Shown: in pieces, positions 34,622 to 43,283 of the stretch
Layout: each line of letters starts with the position of its first letter
Numbering within the stretch: the stretch's first letter is position 1
Assembly: GCF_040253635.1 (NCBI RefSeq)
Contig: NZ_JBEJGX010000003.1
Coordinates: 806,001 to 870,000, forward strand
From: Streptomyces sp. Edi2
GTDB lineage: Bacteria > Actinomycetota > Actinomycetes > Streptomycetales > Streptomycetaceae
Length of the DNA: 64,000 bases
Direction: 5' to 3'
Position numbers and translations under genes: made by a program
Notes under the pieces: model-generated
The model's input: the letters and a program-made list of their open reading frames with translations, nothing else
What the model was told of the DNA's origin: nothing
Databases searched by the model: none

Positions 34622-34671
34622 CGGGGAACTCCCCGGTTGTCTCACCGTACACTGAACCGGGGACATCCCCG
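34622..34671. promoter_or_regulatory. Pair of TetR-type operators
   Basis: CGGGGA-ac-TCCCCG at 34622-34635 and CGGGGA-ca-TCCCCG at 34658-34671, centres 36 bp apart, in the gap between the SDR operon and the divergent TetR gene. Each is a perfect 6+2+6 palindrome. Confidence 0.75.
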
Positions 34672-34714
34672 AATCGTTCCCGAGCCTCATCCGACACTCA
34701 CGATCGCGAAGGTC

Positions 34715-35278
34715 ATGACACCTCCACGCAGCACCCTGCGCGCCGACGCGCAGCGCAACCGCGAGCAGCTGATCGCCACGGCCGCCGAAGCCTTCGCCTC
34801 CGGACGCCCGATCTCGCTGGACGCGATCGCCAAACGCGCGGGAGTGGGGAACGCCACCCTGTACCGGCACTTCCCCACCCGAGAGGATCTGGTCGAAGAG
34901 GTCTACCGGGACCAGATCCGCCCCTTGCGCGAAGGCGCGCGCACCCTGCTGGCTACCAAGCCGCCCGCACAGGCCCTCCGCGCGTGGATGCTCCGATTCG
35001 CCGACTGGGCCGGCGAACGACGCGGCATCTGCGAGGCCCTGGTCGCCATGAGCGCTTCCGGCCGCTTCGGCACCGGACCGGTCTGCGACGAGGTCCAGCA
35101 AGTCCTGGCGATGGTGCTCGAGGCCGGCGCCACAGCAGGAGAACTGCGCAGCGACATCGACCCGGTCGAGGTAGGCGGCATCCTCGCCGGTTTGCTCTCC
35201 GTGGCCGGCGCACCCGAGCAGCGCCCCCAACTGAACCGCATGCTGGACGTCGTCGTCGACGGACTCAGGCCCCGCTAA
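34715..35278 (+). CDS. TetR-family regulator of the outer-transposon cargo
   Basis: 187 residues. N-terminal HTH (ATAAEAFASGRPISLDAIAKRAGVGNATLYRHFPTREDL) and a helical ligand domain of the type seen in regulators of SDR/AKR operons. The ATG at 34715 is preceded by GCGAAGG; the frame is open upstream as shadow of the SDR gene. Its gap with the divergent SDR gene contains two matching palindromes, so it very probably represses the three-gene cargo operon and itself. Confidence 0.85.
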   Translation: MTPPRSTLRADAQRNREQLIATAAEAFASGRPISLDAIAKRAGVGNATLYRHFPTREDLVEEVYRDQIRPLREGARTLLATKPPAQALRAWMLRFADWAGERRGICEALVAMSASGRFGTGPVCDEVQQVLAMVLEAGATAGELRSDIDPVEVGGILAGLLSVAGAPEQRPQLNRMLDVVVDGLRPR

Positions 35279-35511
35279 GCGATACGCCAGCGGTTCGGCG
35301 AGGCGTCGGCCTATGCCGGACGGCATGGCTGCGGCCGCGGCGGTCGTGGCGCCCCAGACCTTGGTTAGGACCGTCGGGATGGTTGCCTACGTTCGGCTCG
35401 TTCCCCGCCTCGCGACAGCGCCCGAACGGCTCGTCAGGTGTTCCTGCCGTCGCCGCTCAAGGGGGATCACCGAGGTGGACCCAGAGCCGTCAGTAGTTGA
35501 TCTTGGAGGCG

Positions 35512-36394
35512 TCAGCGCTTCCGGCGGGCGGCGGCGTCGCGTTCGGCGACGTGTCGGGCGACTGCGTCGACGCTGGGGCGGGCGTAGCGTTCCAGGGAGC
35601 GGACGGATGCGTGGCGGGAGCGGGCCAGCAGCATCGGGGTGGAGGTGCCGCCCTCAGCGTCGTGTGTCAGGGCACTGTGGCGTAGCCGATGGAGCGTCCA
35701 GCCGTTCAGGTCCTCGATGTCCTCGGGCGAGGCGAGAGGGTTGGCCAGTAGCCGGGTGTTCTCCTCGAAGATTTCCTCGGCCCGGCGATAGGAGAGCCGG
35801 GCCCGGCCGGTCTCGGAGCACACGTCCAGCGTGGGTGTTCCGGCCGGGGCCTTGCGGTCGGTGAGGAACAGCGGGCCGCGGGTGCGACGGGCGATCAGTC
35901 GGGGCAGAAGCTGGGCGGTGCCGGACTGCCAGTGAATCCACTCGATCGCCCCGCCCTTGGCGGTGATCCTGCCGCGCTTGTCCTGCGGATATAGGTCCTC
36001 CACGTTCAGGCACAGCACCTCATCGGCGCGGGCCGCCGACTCGTAGAGCATCTTCCAGAACGTCTTCTCCCGCAGCGAGACGTCCAGCCGCCACAGGGCG
36101 GCGATCTGTTCCTCAGCAAGGGCCTTGGTGCGGTCGGGCGGTGCCGGCCGTCGCTCGATGCCGATCGTGGGGTCGGATTCGATCCATCCCTGGAGCTGCC
36201 ACCAGCCGATTGCCTTGCGCGCGATGGACAACTCCCGGTTGACGGTGTCGGCGTCCATCTCGTCCGCCCGCGCCGCCGCCAGCTCGGCCAGCACCTCGGG
36301 CAGGGCTGGGTCGTCGATCGCGGTGAGGGGGAAGACGGGCGGCTTCGCGCCTCGGCGGGCGGGTCCGGTCGGCGCCGGTTTGCCGGCAAGCATC
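35512..36394 (-). pseudogene. Tyrosine recombinase of the outer transposon, C-terminal part (split by inner transposon)
   Basis: Carries the catalytic domain: first Arg in YESAARADEVL, HRLRHS (HxxR), the His in SRHASVRS and the nucleophile Tyr in LERYARP. It reads MLAGKPAPTG... only because the insertion point happens to supply an ATG; the real N-terminus lies at 42798-42987 beyond the inner transposon. Joining the halves over one GCATC copy gives T-W-G-W-M-L-A-G-K in frame, about 355 residues in all. A TnpI-like role in resolving cointegrates is inferred from its place beside a palindromic recombination site. Confidence 0.85.
36390..36394. repeat. Target-site duplication GCATC (left), inner transposon
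   Basis: GCATC just outside the left inverted repeat, repeated at 42798-42802 after the right inverted repeat. Confidence 0.88.
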
Positions 36395-36432
36395 GGGGGT
36401 TGAGGAACATCCGTGTCAGAACGTGCGCTAAG
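36395..36432 (+). repeat. Left terminal inverted repeat, inner transposon
   Basis: 38 bp from GGGGGTTGAGGAACATCC to GTGCGCTAAG; pairs with 42760-42797 with three mismatches. Confidence 0.9.
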
Positions 36433-36520
36433 CCTTCATGGCCTTGATTGGCGCTTTGACCTGGGCTGATCGTGCAGCTCAGCCTTCGCGGGTCGATGTT
36501 GTCGACCTTCGGAGGACCTG

Positions 36521-39500
36521 GTGGCGATCGAGTTTCTATCGGATCAACAGGCAGCCCAGTACGTGGCGTTCAACGGAGTGCCGTCTCGTGCGGAGCTGGA
36601 GCGGTACTTCTTCCTGGATGACTCGGATCTGGAGAAGGTGCAGGCCAAGCGGCGTGCGCACAATCGGCTTGGGTTCGCGGTCCAGCTGACGAGCGTGCGC
36701 TACTTGGGTCGGTTCATGCCGGACCCGCGGCAGGTGCCGGCGGAGGTGGCTGAGTACCTGGCCGAGCAGTTGGGCATCGCCGATTCGTCGTGCCTGAAGG
36801 AGTACGGCGAGCGGGACGGGACGGCCCGTACGCATGCCGGGGAGATCCAGGAAGCCGGGGGTTGGCGTGACTTCGCCGAGGTGCGGGACGAGCTGAGCCA
36901 GTGGCTCGACGCGCGGGCCTGGACGACCGGCGACGGGCCGAAGTCGCTGTTCGACGCGGCGGCTGGGTGGCTGCGCGAGCGGCGGGTGCTGCTGCCCGGG
37001 GCCAGCCGCCTGGCCCGGCTGGTGGGCACGATCCGGGAGGCGGCGAACAACCGGCTGTGGGACACCCTCTACGGGCTGCTCAGCACCGGTCAGCGCGCGG
37101 TGCCGGACTCGCTGCTCTCCGTGCCACCAGGGGCCCGAGTGTCGGAGCTGGACCGGCTACGGCGCGGTCCGGTGCGGATCTCCGGCCCCCAGATGAAGTG
37201 GGCGCTGGAACGGGCCGAGGAGATCGCGGCCTTCGGGATGGGCGAGGTGGACGTGTCCGCGATACCGCCGCGGCGGCTGGCAGAGCTGTCGCGGTACGGG
37301 ATCGACGGCAAGGCGTCGCTGCTCAAGCGGCACGGTGACTCCCGGCGCCTGGCCACGCTGCTGGCCACTTCGGTCTACCTGACGTCCCGGGCGGTCGATG
37401 ACGCCCTGGACCTCCTGGAGGTGCTGATCGCGACGAAGCTGCTGGCCAGGGCGGAGCGGGAGACGGCGAAGGCGAAGCTGAAGACCCTGCCGCGCGTGGA
37501 GAGGGCGTCGGCGAAGCTGGCCGCCGCGTTCCAGATCGTGTTCGACAGCACCGGCGAGCAGGTCGACACGGACACCGGGGAGATCACCCCGCCCGAGGTG
37601 GAGACGCTGGAGGCGATGTGGGAGCGGATCGAGCAGGTGGTGCCCCGGCACGAGCTGGCAGCGGCGATCGCAGCACTGTTCGAGCTGACTCCGCCGCTCG
37701 ACTCGGACGCGGACGAGGCATGGCGGACCCAACTGGTCACCCGGTTCGGCACCGTGCGGCCGTTCCTGAAGCTGCTGGTGACGGTGGTCGACTTCGGCGC
37801 CACCCCGGAGGGCCTGCCGGTGCTGGAGGCGTTGAAGTCGCTGCCGGACTTGATGGGGCGCAAGAAGGTCGGCCCGGCTGAGATCGACACCGGCCTGCTC
37901 ACCGGCTCCTGGCGGCGTCTGGTGCTGTCCGCGCCGCACGTGGAGCCGGGCACCGTGGACTGGAAGGCGTACGCGTTCTGCGTGCTGGAACAGTTGCACC
38001 GGATGCTGCGCCGGAGGGAGGTGTTCGCGAAGAACTCCTCCAAGTGGGGCGATCCCCGCGCGAAGCTGCTGAATGGGGACGCGTGGGAGCAGGCCAAGCC
38101 CACCGTGCTGGCGTCGCTCGGTCTGCCCGCCGGGGCGGGTGAGCACCTGGCGGCGCGGGCCGCGCTGCTGGACGGCACCTACCGTGAGGTGGCCGGGCGG
38201 GTGCCAGCGAACTCGCAGATCGTGTTCGACGACGACGGCCGTCTGCACTTCGCCGCCCTGGAGCCGGAGCCCGAACCCGCCTCCCTGCGCCAGCTGCGGG
38301 AGGCGGTGGAGGCGATGCTGCCCCGGGTCGACCTGCCGGAGGCGCTGCTGGAGGTGTTCTCGTGGACCGGCGCCGACCAGGCGTTCACCTCGGTCACCGG
38401 AGGCGAGGCGAGGCTGAAGGACCTGCACGTGACGGTCGTCGCGCTGCTGGTCGCGCACAGCTGCAACGTTGGCTACACCCCGGTCATCGGGGCCGCGGAC
38501 GCCCTGAAGTACGGCCGCCTGTCCCATGTCGACCAGACGTATCTGCGGCTGGCGACGTACCGGGCGCCGAACGCCACGCTGATCGACTGCCAGGCGTCGA
38601 TCCCGCTCGCGCAGGCGTGGGGCGGCGGCCTGGTCGCCTCAGTGGACGGCATGCGGTTCGTCGTGCCCGTGCCGTCGGTGTACGCCCGGCCGAACCCGAA
38701 GTACTTCGGGCGCCGGGGCGGCGCCACCTGGCTCAACATGATCAACGACCAAGCGGCGGGGCTGGGCGGGAAGGTCGTGGCCGGCACCCCGCGCGACTCG
38801 CTGTACGTACTGGACGTCCTCTACGACCGCGACGGCGGCAAGCGCCCCGAGATGATCGTCACCGACACCGCCTCTTACAGCGACATTGTCTTCGGGCTGC
38901 TCACCCTGGCGGGGTTCGCGTACGCGCCGCAGCTCGCGGGCCTGCCGGACCAGAAGATGTGGCGCATCGACCGCACCGCCGACTACAGCGCCTTCCAGGA
39001 CGCCGCCCGCGGCCGGATCGACCTCGCCCGGATCGAACGGCACTGGGAGGACATCCTTCGGATCATCGGCTCCATCCACACCGGGGCCGTGCGCGCGTAC
39101 GACGTGATCCGGATGCTGTCCCGCGACGGCCGCCCCACGCCGCTCGGCGACGCGATCGCCCACTACGGGCGGATCGCCAAGACCCTGCACATCCTGCGCC
39201 TGGCCGACGAGCCCGGCTACCGCCGCCAGATCACGATGCAGGCCAACCTCCAGGAGGGCCGCCACGCCCTCGCCCGGAAGATCTTCCATGGGAAGCAGGG
39301 GCAGCTGTACCAGCGCTACCAGGACGGCATGGAGGACCAGATCGGCGCCCTGGGCCTGGTCCTCAACACCCTTGTGCTCTTCAACACGCGGTACATGGAC
39401 GCCGCGGTGAATCAGCTGCGCGCGGATGGCTTCGACGTCCGTGACGAGGACATGGCCCGCCTCTCGCCGTTCGTCAGGCATCACATCAACATGCTCGGCC

Positions 39501-39577
39501 GGTACTCCTTCCAGCTTCCCGACCTGCCCGGTGGCCTGCGCCCGCTGCGCGACCCGGACGCCACCGACGAGGAATGA
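36521..39577 (+). CDS. tnpA: Tn3-family transposase TnpA (inner element)
   Basis: 1,018 residues, the usual Tn3-family length. The N-terminal DUF4158 domain starts AIEFLSDQQAAQYVAFNG, close to the MPVDFLxxxQ start of many family members. The C-terminal DDE_Tnp_Tn3 domain has Asp in GLVASVDGMRFVVP, Asp in MIVTDTASYSDIVFG and Glu in ANLQEGRHALARKI, with FHGKQGQLYQRYQDGMEDQ after it. The GTG at 36521 has GGAGG 6 nt upstream. Uninterrupted, so the element may be active. The two TnpA proteins and their inverted repeats are clearly different, so the elements are not copies of one another. Confidence 0.94.
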   Translation: MAIEFLSDQQAAQYVAFNGVPSRAELERYFFLDDSDLEKVQAKRRAHNRLGFAVQLTSVRYLGRFMPDPRQVPAEVAEYLAEQLGIADSSCLKEYGERDGTARTHAGEIQEAGGWRDFAEVRDELSQWLDARAWTTGDGPKSLFDAAAGWLRERRVLLPGASRLARLVGTIREAANNRLWDTLYGLLSTGQRAVPDSLLSVPPGARVSELDRLRRGPVRISGPQMKWALERAEEIAAFGMGEVDVSAIPPRRLAELSRYGIDGKASLLKRHGDSRRLATLLATSVYLTSRAVDDALDLLEVLIATKLLARAERETAKAKLKTLPRVERASAKLAAAFQIVFDSTGEQVDTDTGEITPPEVETLEAMWERIEQVVPRHELAAAIAALFELTPPLDSDADEAWRTQLVTRFGTVRPFLKLLVTVVDFGATPEGLPVLEALKSLPDLMGRKKVGPAEIDTGLLTGSWRRLVLSAPHVEPGTVDWKAYAFCVLEQLHRMLRRREVFAKNSSKWGDPRAKLLNGDAWEQAKPTVLASLGLPAGAGEHLAARAALLDGTYREVAGRVPANSQIVFDDDGRLHFAALEPEPEPASLRQLREAVEAMLPRVDLPEALLEVFSWTGADQAFTSVTGGEARLKDLHVTVVALLVAHSCNVGYTPVIGAADALKYGRLSHVDQTYLRLATYRAPNATLIDCQASIPLAQAWGGGLVASVDGMRFVVPVPSVYARPNPKYFGRRGGATWLNMINDQAAGLGGKVVAGTPRDSLYVLDVLYDRDGGKRPEMIVTDTASYSDIVFGLLTLAGFAYAPQLAGLPDQKMWRIDRTADYSAFQDAARGRIDLARIERHWEDILRIIGSIHTGAVRAYDVIRMLSRDGRPTPLGDAIAHYGRIAKTLHILRLADEPGYRRQITMQANLQEGRHALARKIFHGKQGQLYQRYQDGMEDQIGALGLVLNTLVLFNTRYMDAAVNQLRADGFDVRDEDMARLSPFVRHHINMLGRYSFQLPDLPGGLRPLRDPDATDEE

Positions 39578-39691
39578 CCGGGTCCTGGCCCGCACCGCCG
39601 GACGGGAGGACCATGGAGGTACGTCCGGCGGTGCGGCCAGTGCGGCATGGTGCGGGCGTTCTGGTTGCGACGCCGGGGCGGCGCGTGCTCG

Positions 39692-40564
39692 TCAGGGTGT
39701 CTTTGGGCGCGGGGCGTCCGCCGGTCTGTCGTGTGCTGTACCGGCGGACTCGGTGTGTGAGAGTGCGGCGAGGAGCCGCAGTTTCTCGTCGCTGTCGCTG
39801 TCCTTGTCGGGGTAGTAGACGACGAGGATGACGTCGCCGATGGCGAGTTTGTCGCGGTGGAGGCGTAGTTCACCGGCAACGGGGTGGTGGACGGTGGTCG
39901 TGCCTCCGTCGAGACTGCGGACGTCATGGCGGGCCCACAGGGTGCGGAACCGCTGACTGGACAGTGCGAGTTCTCCGACGAGTTCGACGAACCGGGGGTT
40001 GTCGGTGTCGTCCCCGATGGTGGTGCGAAGGGCGGCGACAGAATCCGCGGTGGCCTTCGTCCAGTCCTGTTGGAATGCCTGTTCCTCGGGGTCGAGGAGG
40101 AGGGAGAGCAGCCGGTTCTTGCCGGGCTGCAGGCGGGGGGAGAGCGCGACCGCCATGGGGTTGGAGGCTAGGACATCGAACGCGCGCCCTTCGACGAACG
40201 CGGGGATCTGAAGGTGGGCGAGCAGCTCGTGCACGCGCGCCGGTACGTGCTCGGGCCGCTTGCGCCGCGGCGCCCTGGGGCGTGCCGCCGCGAGGCCGAG
40301 CAGATACGTCCGCTCGATGTCGTCGAGCTGCAGGACCCGCGCGAGTGATTCGAGGACCTGCGGTGAGGGGTTCTTGTCACGGCCCCGTTCCAGGCGCAGG
40401 TAGTAGTCGGGACTGATTCCGGCGAGCAGGGCGACTTCCTCACGGCGCAGGCCGGGCACGCGGCGGTTGCCCCCGGGCGGGAGTCCTGCCTGCTCCGGGG
40501 AGACCAGCTCACGCCGGGCACGAAGGTAGCTGCCGAGCCGGTTGCCGGATTCCTCATCCTTCAT
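39692..40564 (-). CDS. XRE-family regulator with MmyB-like ligand domain (inner cargo)
   Basis: About 290 residues. HTH near residues 10-75 (GSYLRARRELVSPEQ..., VPGLRREEVALLAGISPDYYLRLERGRDKNPSPQVLESLARVL), a pattern typical of the actinobacterial XRE-MmyB group, whose C-terminal domain binds small hydrophobic ligands. The ATG at 40564 is used; the minus frame is open to 41545 only as shadow. Divergent from the SDR gene at 40754; XRE-MmyB genes divergent from an SDR are common in Streptomyces, where the regulator is thought to control the SDR. Confidence 0.88.
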   Translation of the reverse strand: MKDEESGNRLGSYLRARRELVSPEQAGLPPGGNRRVPGLRREEVALLAGISPDYYLRLERGRDKNPSPQVLESLARVLQLDDIERTYLLGLAAARPRAPRRKRPEHVPARVHELLAHLQIPAFVEGRAFDVLASNPMAVALSPRLQPGKNRLLSLLLDPEEQAFQQDWTKATADSVAALRTTIGDDTDNPRFVELVGELALSSQRFRTLWARHDVRSLDGGTTTVHHPVAGELRLHRDKLAIGDVILVVYYPDKDSDSDEKLRLLAALSHTESAGTAHDRPADAPRPKTP

Positions 40565-40753
40565 ACCGACACCGTAATGCGGTGCGCGTGTCCCAGAGGG
40601 GGCCCTGGCAGGACCAGGGAAGACGGGGGCCCTGCCACACCCGGCGGATGCCGTCAAGACTGCGATAGCACTGTTTTGAAAGAGACAGAGAGCAGCACTG
40701 TCTGCGCCGCGGGCCTGAACGCCGGCGGCGCCTTGGACTGAAGGGAAGACCAC

Positions 40754-41515
40754 GTGGATCTCTCCAACCGCACCGTTCTCATCGTCGGCGGAACCTCGGG
40801 TATCGGGCGAGAGCTGGCCCGGCGGTTCGATGCGGCGGGCAGCACCGTGGCCGTTGGCGGCCGCAGCCCGGAGGCACTCTCGGAACTCGCCGAAGAAGGC
40901 TTCGACACGATCAGCATCGACGTCACCGACAGTGCTTCCGTCGCATCTGCCCGTGACGCCGCGCTCGCCCGGTACCCCGAGCTGGACACCGTGGTGACGA
41001 TGTCGGGGGTCATGCTCCTGGAGGACGTGCGCGACCCCGCGCACTTCGAGGCGGCAGCGACGACGATCGACACCAACCTGCTCGGCACGATCCGAGTCGT
41101 CGACGCCTTCACCCCGCACCTGGTCCGGCGGGGTACCGGCACCTTCATCACCGTCACCTCCGGCATCGCCTTCCTGCCGTTCCCGCCCATGCCCAGCTAC
41201 GCCGCCTCGAAGGCCGCGGTGCACGCCTATTCCGAGGCACTGCGCGCGCAACTCGACGGCACCGGTGTCGGCGTCGTCGAGCTCGTCCCCCCGGCCGTCG
41301 CCACGGCAGGACAGGAAAAGGTGAACCCGCACGCGCTGCCGCTCGACGACTTCGCCACCGAGGTCATGCACCTGCTCTCGCAGGACCCCACCCCCCACGA
41401 GATCCTCGTGAAGGGCGTCCTCGTGCACCGCTGGGCCGAGCGCGACGGCACCTACGACGACCTCGTCGCACAGCGATCCCAGGCCCTGGCCATGCTCCCC
41501 AGCCGCCAAGGCTGA
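40754..41515 (+). CDS. SDR-family oxidoreductase (inner cargo)
   Basis: 253 residues, classical SDR: TGxxxGIG motif as GGTSGIG (residues 12-18), catalytic Ser in TVTSGIAFL and Tyr/Lys in SYAASKAAVH. The C-terminal part (VVELVPPAVATAG) resembles DltE-like SDRs. The GTG at 40754 has AAGGGA 8 nt upstream. Probably regulated by the divergent XRE-MmyB protein. The gap between them has two AGCACTGT copies, near 40666 and 40693. Confidence 0.88.
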   Translation: MDLSNRTVLIVGGTSGIGRELARRFDAAGSTVAVGGRSPEALSELAEEGFDTISIDVTDSASVASARDAALARYPELDTVVTMSGVMLLEDVRDPAHFEAAATTIDTNLLGTIRVVDAFTPHLVRRGTGTFITVTSGIAFLPFPPMPSYAASKAAVHAYSEALRAQLDGTGVGVVELVPPAVATAGQEKVNPHALPLDDFATEVMHLLSQDPTPHEILVKGVLVHRWAERDGTYDDLVAQRSQALAMLPSRQG

Positions 41516-41616
41516 CACCCTTCCCCTCCCGATCGGCGGCCTCATCGCTCATCGCCCGAACCCCGCCACCCGAACGGCCCCGCCCGCGCGGCCCACCCTG
41601 CCGGGCGGCGACAGTT

Positions 41617-42591
41617 TCAGCGGCGGGCGTCTCCGGGGGCGAGCAGGCTGGTGAGTTCGGCGATCGCCTCCGGGGAGGGCTTGAAGTAGCTGCGGACGTT
41701 CTCCGGCTTCTTGTGCCGGGACTTGGCCATCAGCATCAGCAGCGAGGCGCCCTGCTCGCCGAGGTGGGTCAGGGCAGAGTGGCGGTACTCGTGCAGGTCC
41801 CAGCCCGTTCCTAAGCCGCGCGGGGCGGCGTGCTCATCCAGCAGCGCGCGGGCCTGCCCGTACGACAGGCGCGCCAGGCCGGTATCCGGGCAGACATCGC
41901 GGGGGCTGACGACCTTGCCCGGACCTGGACGGCGGTGGGTGACGAACACCGGCCCACGGGTGCGGCCTTTGAGGAGCCGGGGCAGCAGCCGGGCGGTGCC
42001 AGCGTCCCAGTACACGGTCTCCAGCACGTAGTCCTCGCGCGCCTGGCCCCGGCGGCGGGCCTTGGTCCGGGCGCCCTTCGCCTTGACCAGGCAGCGGCGC
42101 CCGGCGAGGTCCAAATCCTCGATGTTCACGCCGAGGATCTCCTCCGCCCGTCCGGCGGTCTCGTACAGCATCCGCCACAGCGTCTTCTCCCGCAGATGTA
42201 CCTCGCGCCGCGCGATCAGCCGGTCAATGGCCATCTTTGAGCGGGCGAGGGTCTCGGAGTCCGGCACCGTCAGCCGCTTCGCCCAGGCCGGGACCATCGG
42301 TCCTTCGTAGCCGCGATCCCGGCACCAGCCGAGCCAGGACAGCACCCCCGCCCGGCGGGAGTTCCAGGTGTTGACCGCCGCGGTGCCCCAGAGCAGTTCG
42401 AGGGCTTCGCCGATTTCATCGTCCGCGACCGAGGCCAGCGGCCGACCCTCGCCGATCCGCTCGGCGGTCTTGCCCACCCCGATCCCGTAGTTCCGGACCG
42501 TATTCGGGTTGCCGAGCGAGTCGAGGAACACGTCCGCCGCCGCGCGGACGGTCAACGCCTTTCCAGTCGGCAACTGCACGATGGTGGGCAC
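41617..42591 (-). CDS. Tyrosine recombinase (TnpI-like) of the inner transposon
   Basis: 324 residues. N-terminal core-binding domain ([21 protein letters not shown]) and C-terminal catalytic domain with Arg in [17 protein letters not shown] (HxxR), His in [10 protein letters not shown] and nucleophile Tyr in VRSYFKPS. Clearly homologous to the outer, split recombinase (shared LREKTxWxMLYE, GTAxLLPRL, RTRGPxFxT and DVCxxTGxARLSY). GTG start at 42591. A palindromic site and an accessory repeat lie just upstream at 42605-42697. Expected to resolve cointegrates formed by the inner TnpA. Confidence 0.9.
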   Translation of the reverse strand: MPTIVQLPTGKALTVRAAADVFLDSLGNPNTVRNYGIGVGKTAERIGEGRPLASVADDEIGEALELLWGTAAVNTWNSRRAGVLSWLGWCRDRGYEGPMVPAWAKRLTVPDSETLARSKMAIDRLIARREVHLREKTLWRMLYETAGRAEEILGVNIEDLDLAGRRCLVKAKGARTKARRRGQAREDYVLETVYWDAGTARLLPRLLKGRTRGPVFVTHRRPGPGKVVSPRDVCPDTGLARLSYGQARALLDEHAAPRGLGTGWDLHEYRHSALTHLGEQGASLLMLMAKSRHKKPENVRSYFKPSPEAIAELTSLLAPGDARR

Positions 42592-42604
42592 CGCTTCCCC
42601 CTTG

Positions 42605-42697
42605 CCGCAGATAACAAGGCCGCTTCACGTGGCGGCCGGAGAGCGTCACCGCGGGTGACGGATCAAGCTACCGCAGATATTGGGGTGTTATCCGTGG
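42605..42697. other. Candidate recombination (IRS/res) site, inner transposon
   Basis: Accessory motif CCGCAGATAACA at 42605-42616 and, 66 bp on, a core at 42671-42697 made of CCGCAGATA, a 9-bp centre and TATCCGTGG (arms pair with 2 mismatches). The layout of one accessory repeat plus one inverted-repeat core next to a tyrosine recombinase gene resembles the Tn4430 IRS. Confidence 0.65.
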
Positions 42698-42759
42698 GAA
42701 GACTTCAGGCGGGTCCGGCCGCCGACGCCCCGTCAGCTGCCCGCCAGGGCCGACGTCGG

Positions 42760-42797
42760 CTTAGCGCACGATGTGACATGGATGTTCCTCAACCCCC
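42760..42797 (-). repeat. Right terminal inverted repeat, inner transposon
   Basis: Reverse complement begins GGGGGTTGAGGAACATCC and ends GTGCGCTAAG, as at the left end; 3 mismatches in 38. Followed directly by GCATC. Confidence 0.9.
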
Positions 42798-42987
42798 GCA
42801 TCCATCCCCATGTCGTCAGCGAGATCCGGTAGATCCGCGCGGAGGACTTCGCGATGCCCGCGCCGGTGAGGTACCGCTCGACCGCTGCGGTGTACGACGA
42901 GGACGGGGCGGACAGAGGGATCACCCGGGCGCGCGGCGGTCGGAGCGCGCCCCCGCTCCCGAGTTCGGTCACTGGTTCGATCGTCAC
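42798..42987 (-). pseudogene. Tyrosine recombinase of the outer transposon, N-terminal part
   Basis: GTG at 42987 opens MTIEPVTELG..., continuing into a core-binding segment (YTAAVERYLTGAGIAKSSAR, YRISLTTWGWM) that is cut by the inner transposon at codon 63 or so. Includes the right copy of the GCATC duplication (42798-42802). The rest of the gene is at 35512-36389. Confidence 0.85.
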
Positions 42988-43009
42988 GTCCGTCCCGCCC
43001 TTCCAGTGC

Positions 43010-43118
43010 TGCCGCAGTAAATGCGTACACCTCGCCCCGGTGGCCGGAATCGTCCGTCGCAGGTCGCGATGATCACGGTAGGTGCTCTGCCGCAGTAAAT
43101 CCGGTATTTACTGCGGCA
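43010..43118. other. Candidate recombination (IRS/res) site, outer transposon
   Basis: A perfect palindrome at 43088-43118, TGCCGCAGTAAAT-ccggt-ATTTACTGCGGCA, with an identical single copy of the 13-bp arm 78 bp away at 43010-43022. It lies just upstream of the split recombinase start and inside the right end of the outer transposon. Inverted-repeat core plus accessory copy is the organisation of a TnpI-type resolution site. Confidence 0.75.
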
Positions 43119-43241
43119 CCATCCTGGCGAGTCACTAGGCGCGCCGGAAGTCCGATAAGTGAACCTCGAAGCTGAATCTCTGCCACTGCCGATCGCTGTG
43201 CCGTCGACCCTCGCGCCCGCTCCAGCCCCGAGCCTCACCCT

Positions 43242-43283
43242 GCGCTACATGTCCGTTCGCCGTAGCTATACGAGAACAGGGCC
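43242..43283 (-). repeat. Right 42-bp terminal inverted repeat, outer transposon
   Basis: Exact reverse complement of 28409-28450, followed by GACTC at 43284-43288. Nothing else is seen between the recombination site and this repeat. Confidence 0.93.

Larger units (their letters stand above)
36395..42797. mobile_element. Inner Tn3-family transposon
   Basis: 6,403-bp element with 38-bp terminal inverted repeats (3 mismatches) beginning GGGGG and ending in the TAAG typical of Tn3-family ends, flanked by a GCATC duplication. Contents: tnpA (rightward), XRE regulator (leftward), SDR gene (rightward), tyrosine recombinase (leftward) and a recombination site at the right end. This is the same order as in the outer element: transposase, regulated oxidoreductase cargo, recombinase, site. 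It interrupts the outer element's recombinase gene. Confidence 0.92.
28409..43283. mobile_element. Outer Tn3-family transposon, interrupted by a second Tn3-family transposon
   Basis: A 14.9-kb element with perfect 42-bp terminal inverted repeats and a 5-bp GACTC target duplication. Without the inner insertion (36395-42797 plus one 5-bp duplication) it would be 8,467 bp. Contents left to right: tnpA, an IS30-type fragment, an SDR gene, an aldo/keto reductase gene and a second SDR gene (all leftward), a rightward TetR gene, and a leftward tyrosine recombinase gene with its recombination site. It sits between the lactate regulon and the demethylation operon and breaks no gene. Intact ends plus duplication suggest a recent insertion. 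Resolution through a tyrosine recombinase rather than a serine resolvase resembles Tn4430. Confidence 0.9.

Noticed and set aside
33821..34714. A 298-codon N-terminal extension of the transposon TetR frame
   Set aside because: It runs antisense through the SDR gene and both operators; the ATG at 34715 begins a normal TetR protein.
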